From contig NZ_QLMK01000021.1 in assembly GCF_003259955.1 (NCBI RefSeq), forward strand, positions 1 through 33,116: DNA of 33,116 nt, in the 5' to 3' direction. Position 1 is the first letter of the stretch. Each line of letters starts with the position of its first letter. The notes under the pieces are model-generated. The model was not told the origin of the DNA. It made no database searches and saw only the letters and a list, made by a program, of their open reading frames with translations. Positions 15,739 through 22,956 of this stretch are shown one piece after another. Source of the stretch: Falsochrobactrum ovis. Its GTDB lineage: Bacteria > Pseudomonadota > Alphaproteobacteria > Rhizobiales > Rhizobiaceae. Made by a program: the position numbers and the translations under genes.

Positions 15739-17546
15739 ACCAGACTGTGAGGGCATTTGTCGGCGTTGCTCTGCCGGTTTTGGTCATCATTGTGTTTGTC
15801 GCGTTGTTGACATTTTCACTCTTGCGTCTGTTGAACACCGAGCGGGATATGCGCTTCGAAGCTACCCAAAACATGCTGTGGGTGATCTCTCGGGCCCATA
15901 TTTCCAGTCTCCTGCTAGGAGAAGCCGTAGCAGGCGGAATCGCCGGTGAGGTTGATCTTGCGCAGCTAGAATTACGTTACAACGTGTTTCTCAGCCGATT
16001 TGCCTTACTTGATGACGGACCACAACGCCGCCAGATGGAAGCGCTTGGCGCTGCCGCGGCACTCGACGCCCTGCGTGAAAGTCTGCCCCAGCTTAACGCA
16101 CTGCTAAAGGATGTTAAACAGGAGACGCTGCCCAATCTCAAAGCCCTGCTTGAGCCTTATAACGCAGCTCTTACTGATGCGGCAAACAAGGCAATGGTAG
16201 CCGAATGGGAAGGCTTGGGCGCGACACTTGATGCGACGCGTAAGCAGCTATGGCAAATCATTATCTCGATGATTGGCATCTCGTTGGCAGGTGCAGTGCT
16301 GTGCATCCACTTTTTGCTAGCAATCCGCGACGCACAACAACGAACGCGACTTCTCAACAAAGAAAAAGCCTTTTCAGAACTGTTGATTGCTTCGAGTGGC
16401 GAAGCCATTGTCGCCGTGGATAGGGATCGGCGTTGCACGGTTTGGAATGAAGCCGCCGAGCGACTATTTGGCCTTTGCATTAATCCTGCCGTCGGTGCAT
16501 TGCTGAACGAACTCTCTGGCTTTTTTGCGGTAAACAGGGTCGAGCAAGCAATTGGAAATGCATTTCAAGGGCAAGCGATCACATTGCTGGATCAACCGTT
16601 TTTTCCATCTCATGACTCCGAACCTCTTTATGTCGATTTGCGTTGTTTCGCGCTGCGTGATGCGGAGCGTATAATTGGTGCGATCTTGCTGATCTCGGAT
16701 GTGACCGAACGAAGAGCAGCGCAGCGCGAGATTGCCAACCACCGGGACCATTTGGAGCAAATGGTACGGGCACGCACGCAGGAGCTTGACGCAGCTCTGA
16801 TACGGGAGCGGACGACGGCCGAGCTCTATCGCAACTTCGGCACGATGATCTCGCATCAATTCCGCACCCCACTTGCGCTTGTCGATTCTGCACTTCAGCG
16901 CCTGATGCGTCGGAGTGACATGCTTACCGCCGCAGAAGTAATGGAACGGTGCAAAGAAGCCCGTGGTGCAATTGCACGACTGGTTAAATTGGTTGAAAGC
17001 ACTCTTGATGCGGCGCGCCTTGATGCGAGCCAAATTGAGGTTCGCAATCAAATCTGCAATCTCGGCGATCTTGTAACTGAGATCTGTTCCCGACTAACAG
17101 AAGACGACGGTTTGAAACGTATTAAGGTGATGTTGCCGGATGGGTTTACTCCCACCGCCTGTTGTGATCCCGTACATGCGGAACACATTCTCACCAATTT
17201 GCTTTCCAATGCCGTGAAGTATTCCCAAAACGCTACGCCGATAACCATTAATTTTGCCAACAGGGAAACGCATATTGAATGCGTCGTGACCAACATTGGG
17301 TCATCAGCGGGTTCGTTCGAGCCAGAAGCCTTGTTTGACCGTTATTATCGCGGCCGTAACAGTGAAGGCCGGCCGGGTATCGGTGTTGGACTTTACATGG
17401 CGAGAATGTTGGCTCGCTTGCAGGGCGGAGACGTGCAACTGCAAAATTCCGATCCGAACCTTATCCAACTGGCGATGTTGCTGCCCCGTAGCGTTGCTGA
17501 TTCCGGCTTTGTAGCGGCTATGAAACACCGGAAGGAAACAGCATGA
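15720..17546 (+). CDS. Membrane sensor histidine kinase with PAS domain
   Basis: The 608-residue protein has a first transmembrane helix (about 13-36), a helical periplasmic sensor region (about 40-175) and a second helix (about 182-202). A PAS domain (about 215-340, VDRDRRCTVWNEAAERLFG) and a coiled linker follow. The HisKA box is SHQFRTPLAL with the phospho-acceptor His near 379. The HATPase domain has N-box HILTNLLSNAVKYS and G2 box GIGVGLYMA. The G1 position reads TNIGSS, with Asn where DxGxG has Asp. The start at 15720 overlaps the upstream gene by 19 bases; an ATG at 15735 forming an ATGA overlap is an equally good start. The response-regulator partner follows with a 4-base overlap. Confidence 0.9.
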   Translation: MARHTMNQTVRAFVGVALPVLVIIVFVALLTFSLLRLLNTERDMRFEATQNMLWVISRAHISSLLLGEAVAGGIAGEVDLAQLELRYNVFLSRFALLDDGPQRRQMEALGAAAALDALRESLPQLNALLKDVKQETLPNLKALLEPYNAALTDAANKAMVAEWEGLGATLDATRKQLWQIIISMIGISLAGAVLCIHFLLAIRDAQQRTRLLNKEKAFSELLIASSGEAIVAVDRDRRCTVWNEAAERLFGLCINPAVGALLNELSGFFAVNRVEQAIGNAFQGQAITLLDQPFFPSHDSEPLYVDLRCFALRDAERIIGAILLISDVTERRAAQREIANHRDHLEQMVRARTQELDAALIRERTTAELYRNFGTMISHQFRTPLALVDSALQRLMRRSDMLTAAEVMERCKEARGAIARLVKLVESTLDAARLDASQIEVRNQICNLGDLVTEICSRLTEDDGLKRIKVMLPDGFTPTACCDPVHAEHILTNLLSNAVKYSQNATPITINFANRETHIECVVTNIGSSAGSFEPEALFDRYYRGRNSEGRPGIGVGLYMARMLARLQGGDVQLQNSDPNLIQLAMLLPRSVADSGFVAAMKHRKETA

Positions 17547-18199
17547 CGCAAATACCAACTTCGGGTCAAGAGCGTATTACCATTCTCTGCATTGAGGACG
17601 AGGCGCAGCTGCGGCGTGACATAAGGGATGAATTGATCGAGGCAGGTTATGAAGTGTTTGAAGCCGATAATGGTCAGCAAGCGCTTCAGAAGTTGACCGA
17701 GGTCTGCCCGGATTTAATTCTTTGCGATATTTCTATGCCAGGCCTCAACGGTTATGACGTGCTCAAGGCGCTGCAGGACAGAGGAGGGGATTACGCTGAA
17801 ATTCCGTTTGTCTTTCTCTCGGCGCTTGCCGATTCTCGCCATATCGTCGAGGGGAAGCGACTGGGAGCCGATGATTATCTTGTAAAACCCATCGATTATG
17901 ATCTTCTGCTCGCGACCGTTGATGCGCGTTTACGCCAAATTGATCGGATCCGCTCAGCGCGGCCAACGGAACCGGGCGCGCCTGATGTCACTTTACGATC
18001 TCAATCATATGGTCTTACTCCCGCGGAAATTCGGATAGCTCAGGCGCTGACAGAAGGCAAAAGTTTGACTCAAATCGCGTCTGAACTCGGTATCACAAGG
18101 TCGACGGTTGCTTTTCATATTCGCAATATATTTCAAAAGACCGAAACTCGCAGACAAGTCGAACTGGTCGCTCTCTTGCTTAAAAATGATAATTCATAG
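17543..18199 (+). CDS. LuxR/NarL-type response regulator
   Basis: The 218-residue protein has a receiver domain (about 12-130) with acidic pocket ED at 18-19, phospho-acceptor Asp near 62 (LILCDISMPG), the conserved Ser/Thr region FLSALAD and the Lys motif VKPIDYD. A LuxR-type helix-turn-helix follows (about 150-215, LTPAEIRIAQALTEGKSLTQ, STVAFHIRNIFQKT). It should be phosphorylated by the kinase encoded just before it and control transcription. The divergent VWA operon, 180 bases from the start of this operon, is a natural candidate target, but that is inference. Confidence 0.9.
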   Translation: MTQIPTSGQERITILCIEDEAQLRRDIRDELIEAGYEVFEADNGQQALQKLTEVCPDLILCDISMPGLNGYDVLKALQDRGGDYAEIPFVFLSALADSRHIVEGKRLGADDYLVKPIDYDLLLATVDARLRQIDRIRSARPTEPGAPDVTLRSQSYGLTPAEIRIAQALTEGKSLTQIASELGITRSTVAFHIRNIFQKTETRRQVELVALLLKNDNS

Positions 18200-18546
18200 C
18201 TGGTGAATATCGATTGATGTGTAGGGTTCTCAGGGTCGGGTCTAAGACCGCTAACCCTAGTATTAAGTATGACCTTAAAAAAATACCGAGCAATCTCCCT
18301 ATTTTGCACTTCACCTCATCAAAGTTATCCTTTGTTTCGAAGTAAAGGAGGTCGAAAGATGCGGGCATTACAAGGATAATATCTTTTATCTGCAAAGAAC
18401 GGGGGGCGGTTTTTATCTTTTTTATTTTGAAAAACAAATATGTAAACGGCAAGGTCATAAGTTCTTCAATGTAATTCATGGCTCAAATTTTTAAGTCTGT
18501 TTTACATTGTTTTAGAGACTTGAGATTCTGGGGTCAGTGAATTTGG
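18200..18546. other. Intergenic region with a nested hairpin, no clear gene
   Basis: TAGGGTT (18222-18228) and AACCCTA (18253-18259) enclose a second inverted repeat, GGTC-TAA-GACC. The hairpin follows the response regulator and may terminate the operon, though there is no T-run. A 99-codon minus-strand frame over 18180-18479 has no ribosome binding site, and its last codons overlap the regulator gene; I do not accept it as a gene. Confidence 0.4.
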
Positions 18547-18694
18547 CCTGAGCCCCAAGCTCCCTCCAGTTTTTGGTAGAGTCTTGGGTTTATGATCTGA
18601 CCTTATGCGGCTCGTTTTCCAGAGCCATTTTCATTGCGAACTCGTTGGGCGTGATGTTACCCAAAGAAGAATGTGGCCTGCTGCAGTTGTAATC
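18547..18694 (-). mobile_element. Left-end fragment of IS3-family element A, cut by element B
   Basis: These 148 bases match the left end of the full element at 30040 (CCTGAGCCCCAAGCTCCCTC and onward), with one base deleted in the T-run near 18615 and one substitution near 18681. The match stops exactly where the terminal repeat of the next element begins at 18695, and it does not resume on the other side of that element. Confidence 0.9.
18603..18694 (-). pseudogene. IS3-family orfB 3' fragment
   Basis: The fragment holds the last codons of the orfB of element A ([14 protein letters not shown]...), with stop TAA at 18603-18605. A missing T relative to the intact copy shifts the frame a few codons before the end. 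The 5' part of the gene is gone. Confidence 0.8.
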
Positions 18695-18747
18695 TGAACC
18701 GTACCGGGTTTGCCGGAGGCTCCAACTTCTGAGAGATTGGGGCCACT

Positions 18748-19062
18748 ATGAGCAAAACTACGAACAAGTTTTCACCTGAAGTCCGTCAACGTGCTATTCG
18801 TATGGTGCTGGATCACGAAGCAGAGCACCCTTCTCGGTGGGCTGCCGTTTCATCAATCGCTGCCAAGATTGGTTGTTCGCCAGCCACCCTGCATGAGTGG
18901 GTCAAGAAGACCGAGGTCGACACTGGTAAACGAGCAGGCCTGCCGAGCGATGTCGCCGAGAAGATGAAGGCTCTTGAGCGAGAGAATCGCGAGCTTCGTC
19001 AGGCCAATGAGATATTACGCAAAGCGTCTGCTTATTTTGCCCAGGCGGAGCTTGTCTTATGA
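18748..19062 (+). pseudogene. IS3-family orfA, 3' end replaced by IS110 insertion
   Basis: The frame encodes 104 residues: a helix-turn-helix domain ([40 protein letters not shown]) and a leucine-zipper-like coiled coil ([20 protein letters not shown]), the standard IS3 OrfA layout. The insertion after ...FAQAEL replaces the natural end. Rejoining 19052 to 20209 restores AELDRPFKR and a stop overlapping the start of orfB. The OrfAB fusion transposase made by frameshifting can no longer be produced from this copy, so the element is probably immobile on its own. Confidence 0.85.
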
Positions 19063-19064
19063 GA

Positions 19065-19245
19065 TTCCGGGCTCCTGAGGCAAAAGGGAGCCGCTGCCCA
19101 GCATCGCAAACTGCGGGGCAGCGACGGGGGTGGCGTCGTGCGGAGCTTGGTCTTGAAGGACCGCGGTCGAGTTTGACGAGCCCCCGTCTTTTCTAACGAC
19201 CTGAACGGATACGTGGGCTGCGGTCCCGAACGACAAGCATAGGTA
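19065..19245 (+). ncRNA. Candidate IS110 bridge RNA with readable target and donor guides
   Basis: The leader shows, in order: hairpin GGCTCC/GGAGCC (19070-19092); hairpin GCTGCCC/GGGCAGC (19093-19122) with inner CGCA/TGCG; then GACGGGGG/CCCCCGTC (19123-19130/19181-19188) enclosing a 50-nt loop with inner hairpin GGTC/GACC. In that loop GCGGAGCT (19140-19147) equals the left target flank 19045-19052. GCGGTCGAG (19163-19171) is the exact complement of the right flank CTCGACCGC (20207-20215). A second loop closed by ACCT/AGGT (19199-19244) has ACGGATAC (19205-19212), equal to the element's right end 20200-20207, and GACAAG (19232-19237), complementary to its left end CTTGTC (19051-19056). This is the bipartite target/donor loop design described for IS110 bridge RNAs. 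Confidence 0.85.
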
Positions 19246-19255
19246 GGAAGAAAAG

Positions 19256-20194
19256 ATGGCCAAGGATACCATCGGCATCGACGTGTCGAAAGACCGTCTT
19301 GACGCGTTCTGGCATTCCCGGACGGAGGCATGTTGCCTGCCCAATACGCCCGAGGGTTTCGGGCAATTGTGCGACTGGCTGGGAAAGGAGGAAGACGTTC
19401 TCATCGTCTTCGAGGCGACTGGTGCCTATCATCGGGGGCTCGAGCGACATCTGAGTCTGACAGGGCTGCCCTTCATCAAAGTTAATCCAAAGCAGGCGCG
19501 GCGCTTTGCGCAAGCTATTGGGCGATTGGCAAAAACCGATAGCGTCGACGCCAGAATGCTGGCACGCATGGGCGTTGTGCTTGAACTGAGGCCTCAAGTC
19601 GTCGAGGGCGAGGATGTTCATGATCTCAGAGAGTTGCTGACTGCCCGCCGCGCTTTGGTCAAAGATCAGGTGACCGCGAAGACGCGGCTTGCTACTGCAC
19701 GGAACCCGCTTGTACGAGAACAGCTTGGCCGCCGCATTGAGGACATCGGTGCCGATATTCAAGCGCTTGATGAGGTCATTGCGCAGATCGCCAGGCAGCG
19801 AGGCACCCTTGAAGAGCGCATCCGCCGATTGATGACCATTCCGGGGATTGGTCGTCTGACCGCAACCACCATGCTGATCGACATGCCGGAGCTTGGGCAC
19901 CTCGAGGGCAAGAAGATCACCGCTCTCGCCGGACTTGCGCCAATGACGCAGCAATCTGGAAAGTGGCAGGGCAAGGAGCGGATTACCGGCGGACGCTCAT
20001 CCATTCGGCGCGCGATCTACATGCCCGCACTTGTCGCCATCCGTTTCAACCGGGACCTCCACGACAAGTATCAGCAGTTGCTAAAGGCCGGCAAAGCGAA
20101 GAAAGTCGCCATTACCGCCATCATGCGGCGCATCATCGTCCTTGCAAACACTTTGCTGCGTGAGAGGCGAGATTGGCTGCCTGATCGCCCTTGA
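19256..20194 (+). CDS. IS110-family transposase (bridge recombinase)
   Basis: The 312-residue protein has an N-terminal RuvC-like DEDD domain: D9 in GIDVSKD, E53 in FEATGAYH, D95 and D98 in KTDSVDARML. A coiled-coil region lies at about 120-190. The C-terminal Transposase_20 domain has the helix-hairpin-helix IPGIGRLTATTMLI and the nucleophilic serine region GGRSSIRRAIYM (Ser near 248-249). These enzymes act with a bridge RNA to join donor and target at a dinucleotide core. The gene looks intact, and AGGAAG stands 6 bases before its ATG, just after the RNA structure, so the element may be active. Confidence 0.93.
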   Translation: MAKDTIGIDVSKDRLDAFWHSRTEACCLPNTPEGFGQLCDWLGKEEDVLIVFEATGAYHRGLERHLSLTGLPFIKVNPKQARRFAQAIGRLAKTDSVDARMLARMGVVLELRPQVVEGEDVHDLRELLTARRALVKDQVTAKTRLATARNPLVREQLGRRIEDIGADIQALDEVIAQIARQRGTLEERIRRLMTIPGIGRLTATTMLIDMPELGHLEGKKITALAGLAPMTQQSGKWQGKERITGGRSSIRRAIYMPALVAIRFNRDLHDKYQQLLKAGKAKKVAITAIMRRIIVLANTLLRERRDWLPDRP

Positions 20195-20226
20195 CCAAGA
20201 CGGATACTCGACCGCCCCTTCAAACG

Positions 20227-21132
20227 ATGATTTCATTCATCGACGAATACCGTGGCGTGTTTGGGGTCGAGCCGATCTGCAGATTATTGCCGATTGCCCC
20301 GTCAACCTACTACGAGAACGTTGCCAAGCGCCTGGACGTCAACCGGCTGTCGGTCCGCTCCCGCAACGATATCAGCCTGAAGATCGAGATACGTCGTGTC
20401 TTCGAGCAACACTTCCGCGTTTATGGCGTTCGCAAGGTTTGGCGGCAATTGAAGCGTGAAGGCTTCGATGTTGCCCGCTGCACTGTAGCTCGACTTATGA
20501 GGTCTATGGGTCTTCAAGGCATCATTCGTGGTAAACCAGTCAAAACCACGGTGTCAGACAAAACTACGCCGTGCCCGCTTGACCGAGTGAACCGGCAGTT
20601 CTATGCGCCCGCACCGAACATGCTGTGGTTATCCGATTTCACATACGTGGCGACCTGGCAAGGCTTCGTCTATGTCGCCTTTGTCATTGACGCTTTCGCC
20701 CGCCGCATCGTTGGCTGGCGAACCAGTCGGACGGCGCATACGGATTTCGTGCTCGACGCTCTTGAACAAGCAATTCATGATCGTCGGCCTGTCCATCGCG
20801 GAGGGTTGGTTCATCATTCCGACCGTGGTTCACAATACCTGTCGATCAAGTACTCTGAGCGTTTAGCGGAGGCGGGCATCGAGCCATCTGTCGGAAGCGT
20901 CGGCGATAGTTACGACAACGCGCTCGCCGAAACAATCAACGGTCTTTACAAGGCAGAGGTCATCTACCGGCGAGGGCCATGGCGCAACTTCGAAGCTGTG
21001 GAGTTCGCCACACTGGAATGGGTAGATTGGTTCAATAACCGCCGTCTTCTGGAGCCAATCGGCAACATACCGCCAGCCGAGGCCGAAGAACGATACTACT
21101 CCATGCTGGACGAACCAGCATGGGCAGCATAA
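20227..21132 (+). CDS. IS3-family transposase OrfB (element B)
   Basis: The 301-residue protein from the natural ATG at 20227 (MISFIDEYRGVFGVEPICRL) has a HTH_21 domain and an rve integrase core. The DDE triad lies in LWLSDFTYV, HHSDRGSQY and NALAETINGLYKAEVI. An open frame extends 12 codons upstream into the IS110 element but that part is junction sequence, not OrfB. The gene is complete, but its natural expression by frameshifting from orfA is blocked by the IS110 insertion. It might still be expressed from a promoter inside the IS110 element. Confidence 0.9.
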   Translation: MISFIDEYRGVFGVEPICRLLPIAPSTYYENVAKRLDVNRLSVRSRNDISLKIEIRRVFEQHFRVYGVRKVWRQLKREGFDVARCTVARLMRSMGLQGIIRGKPVKTTVSDKTTPCPLDRVNRQFYAPAPNMLWLSDFTYVATWQGFVYVAFVIDAFARRIVGWRTSRTAHTDFVLDALEQAIHDRRPVHRGGLVHHSDRGSQYLSIKYSERLAEAGIEPSVGSVGDSYDNALAETINGLYKAEVIYRRGPWRNFEAVEFATLEWVDWFNNRRLLEPIGNIPPAEAEERYYSMLDEPAWAA

Positions 21133-21171
21133 CTTAAAATAAATGGCCTCCGGCAAACCCGGTACGGTTCA

Positions 21172-21574
21172 GATCTAGTACCATACGAAAGGCACGTTGA
21201 CGGACTTCAGACGAAACTTGATTGTTCACTTGCATGTCATAAGCTTAATTCTCTCGAGTTTGGGGGCTCAGACAAACGCAGGGCGGTTTACCCGACAGTG
21301 GCACCGAACTTACTCGTATGCCATCCTTGCCTAGTCGAAAAATCACAAGTCAAGTAGCACCACATCGCAATAGGGCTGCCGATGCAGAATGGCCATGTCG
21401 AAAGCTTCAGCGAGCGCAGGCGACGAACTGTGCATCGATAATCTGTTCTTCGGCCTCGACCGTACCCACAGAGCCATTGTTTCATGCTGAACCATATGAC
21501 GTTTGAATTTTTGCATTGCCAACCATCGCATTCTACCTCTCTCCATAAGCCAAGACTTCATAATCGTGTTGAGC
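21172..21574. other. Debris region between the IS nest and repC
   Basis: This stretch holds no intact gene. It includes a sequence resembling an IS end (TTTGGGGGCTCAG near 21258-21270) and an IS3-family orfB relic at 21358-21461. The remainder is unassigned. Confidence 0.4.
21358..21461 (+). pseudogene. IS3-family (IS407-like) orfB relic with frameshift
   Basis: The frame reads HHIAIGLPMQNGHVESFSER, matching the region around the third catalytic residue of IS407-group transposases ([20 protein letters not shown]). It then shifts frame and continues DELCIDNLFFGLD (family: RDELLNE-LFFGLD). This is a short, decayed fragment unrelated to the two larger IS3 elements nearby. Confidence 0.7.
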
Positions 21575-22795
21575 TTACTCCCTGGTACGCTTTAATCCTG
21601 CATATAGAAGCTCATTGATGGCGAAGTCCCCTGCCCTCGCCTTCTGTGTGAGGGATCGCAAATAGCCGCCTGGCGACTTGATGGTGGAGAGTTTCTGCAA
21701 AATCCAGGCAATGGCAGCCGAAGCGGTTGTTACTCCCATATATTGGATAGCTTCCTGATAGGCTGAGTGGCTGATGCCTAAGAAACCCGAGACTATTTGA
21801 GTGACATCGCGAAACTCTCGCCATGAACCAATGCCATTGGGGCTATATTCACGAATATCCGGACATGTGCGCAGCACGTGTTCAAGACAAAGTGCAGAAG
21901 GTCGCTGATGAGACTCTTTTACTTCGGATTTCTTAGTGACTGGGCTTTCCGAAGAAGTTTCCTTCAAAGCAATCAATTCATGTTTATTAGTTTCAATATG
22001 GGATTCTGTAAGGGATTCAATATAGCGCCGCTCATTTTGAGCGTCGGTGGCGCTCATTTCATTGGTATTGTCATTGTTATTCAATGCTTTATCGAGTTCT
22101 AGTACTAAAGCGTTCAATTCAGCCTTGATTGCATTGAGCTCGGTCAAAGAAGGTCGGCGCGGGATGGCATCCACCACAGCGCGAAAGCCTAAAAACAAGG
22201 CTTCAAACTCAGGCGACCGAGGACTATTGGTTTCCTCATTGAAAAACGCTGCTATCTCACGACGAATGATCGAGACTTCATCACGCAGCTTTCTCAACGC
22301 GCGTTGTTCTGCCTGGATACGCCCTGCTGCCTGTGCGATCTCACTGGCCTTTTCCAACAGAGGCGCAAAGGAAAAACCAAAAGCCAGCTCTACGACCCCT
22401 TCCGAGTTCTTATGAGCATAGCGTTTGCGTGTAGGACTGTCCTTGCGCAGGATGATCCCTGCCTTGATGAGTGCGGCAAGATGCCGACGCAAGGTCGACT
22501 CTGGCATGCCGTGAGCCCGTAGGGACAATTGCCGATTAGACGGAAACACCACCAGCCCATTTTTATCATTCATCTCGTCTTCCGGAAGGAAAGACAGAAG
22601 TGAGCTTAAAACCGCAAGGCTGCGGTCATTGAGGCTGAATTCTGCTTTTGCGAGACATAACTGCTTGTAGATTTCCCAGCGATTGATCCCCCTGGCCTGC
22701 TCTGCCCTTGCAGCGGCATTCGACCGTGCTGAATTTTGACCAAGTGGTTCCGTTCGCCCATTCACAATGGACGTTATTCTCTGAAAACTGCGCAT
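21575..22795 (-). CDS. repC: RepC replication initiator of the repABC cassette
   Basis: The 406-residue protein starts MRSFQRITSIVNGRTEPLG. The N-terminal winged-helix DNA-binding region (about 40-160) has NRWEIYKQLCLAKAEFSLND, LRAHGMPESTLRRHLAALIK and GIILRKDSPTRKRYA. A long variable, partly helical middle follows, and a conserved C-terminal domain (about 300-406, CPDIREYSPNGIGSWREF, SPGGYLRSLTQKARAGDFAI). RepC is the essential initiator of repABC replicons and normally binds an origin inside its own gene; an AT-rich stretch at about 21960-22110 is a candidate. It is the last gene of the operon, separated from repB by 161 bases that encode the ctRNA on the other strand. Confidence 0.97.
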   Translation of the reverse strand: MRSFQRITSIVNGRTEPLGQNSARSNAAARAEQARGINRWEIYKQLCLAKAEFSLNDRSLAVLSSLLSFLPEDEMNDKNGLVVFPSNRQLSLRAHGMPESTLRRHLAALIKAGIILRKDSPTRKRYAHKNSEGVVELAFGFSFAPLLEKASEIAQAAGRIQAEQRALRKLRDEVSIIRREIAAFFNEETNSPRSPEFEALFLGFRAVVDAIPRRPSLTELNAIKAELNALVLELDKALNNNDNTNEMSATDAQNERRYIESLTESHIETNKHELIALKETSSESPVTKKSEVKESHQRPSALCLEHVLRTCPDIREYSPNGIGSWREFRDVTQIVSGFLGISHSAYQEAIQYMGVTTASAAIAWILQKLSTIKSPGGYLRSLTQKARAGDFAINELLYAGLKRTRE

Positions 22796-22854
22796 TTCCT
22801 CTCACCCTTTCATGAGGCAAAAGAAATCCACCCGCCAAAATGACGCCAAAGGAC

Positions 22855-22883
22855 TTGACATGAAATCATGGAAATGCGATTCT
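22855..22883 (+). promoter_or_regulatory. Promoter of the counter-transcribed RNA
   Basis: TTGACA at 22855-22860 is a consensus -35 box. GATTCT at 22878-22883, 17 bases later, is the likely -10 box. It fires antisense to the repABC operon, as expected for the incompatibility RNA. Confidence 0.7.
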
Positions 22884-22888
22884 CTAGG

Positions 22889-22940
22889 TGTCTAATCTGA
22901 GATCGGCTTCCACGACGGCAACGTTCTGGGGGCCTTTTTC
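22889..22940 (+). ncRNA. Small antisense RNA (ctRNA/incA) between repB and repC
   Basis: The RNA would start about 6 bases after the -10 box. It ends in a stem GGCTTCCA (22905-22912) with TGGGGGCC (22927-22934), eight pairs including two G-U, followed by TTTTT at 22935-22939. All studied repABC plasmids encode such a ctRNA, which lowers RepC synthesis and sets copy number and incompatibility. The start point is inferred from the promoter, not seen. Confidence 0.85.
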
Positions 22941-22956
22941 TTTTGTATTGAACTTT

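Larger units (their letters stand above)
19051..20208 (+). mobile_element. IS110-family (IS110 group) element inserted between orfA and orfB
   Basis: The boundaries are set by reconstruction. GCGGAGCT at the left and CGACCGCCCC at the right join to give the expected orfA/orfB junction of element B. The dinucleotide CT is present at both ends (19051-19052 and 20207-20208) and would be the shared core left by IS110-type recombination. There are no long terminal repeats and no target duplication beyond the core. A leader of about 200 bases precedes the single transposase gene, the arrangement of the IS110 group whose leader encodes the bridge RNA. Confidence 0.85.
18695..21171 (+). mobile_element. 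IS3-family element B (IS51-like), interrupted by an IS110-family element
   Basis: The element has perfect 26-bp terminal inverted repeats, starting TGAACCGTACCGGGTTTGCC at 18695 and ending in the complement at 21171. It carries orfA and orfB in the usual order. Without the insertion it would be about 1.3 kb, normal for the group. No target duplication is seen (ATC left, GAT right), and the DNA beyond the right end does not continue the interrupted element A, so a deletion or recombination occurred after insertion. Confidence 0.9.

Noticed and set aside
18180-18479. Minus-strand frame of 99 codons after the response regulator
   Set aside because: It has no Shine-Dalgarno, runs through a strong hairpin, and its last codons overlap the regulator gene.
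18695-21171. Element B and element A as copies of the same IS
   Set aside because: Both are IS3-family, but their terminal repeats and OrfA and OrfB sequences are clearly different.
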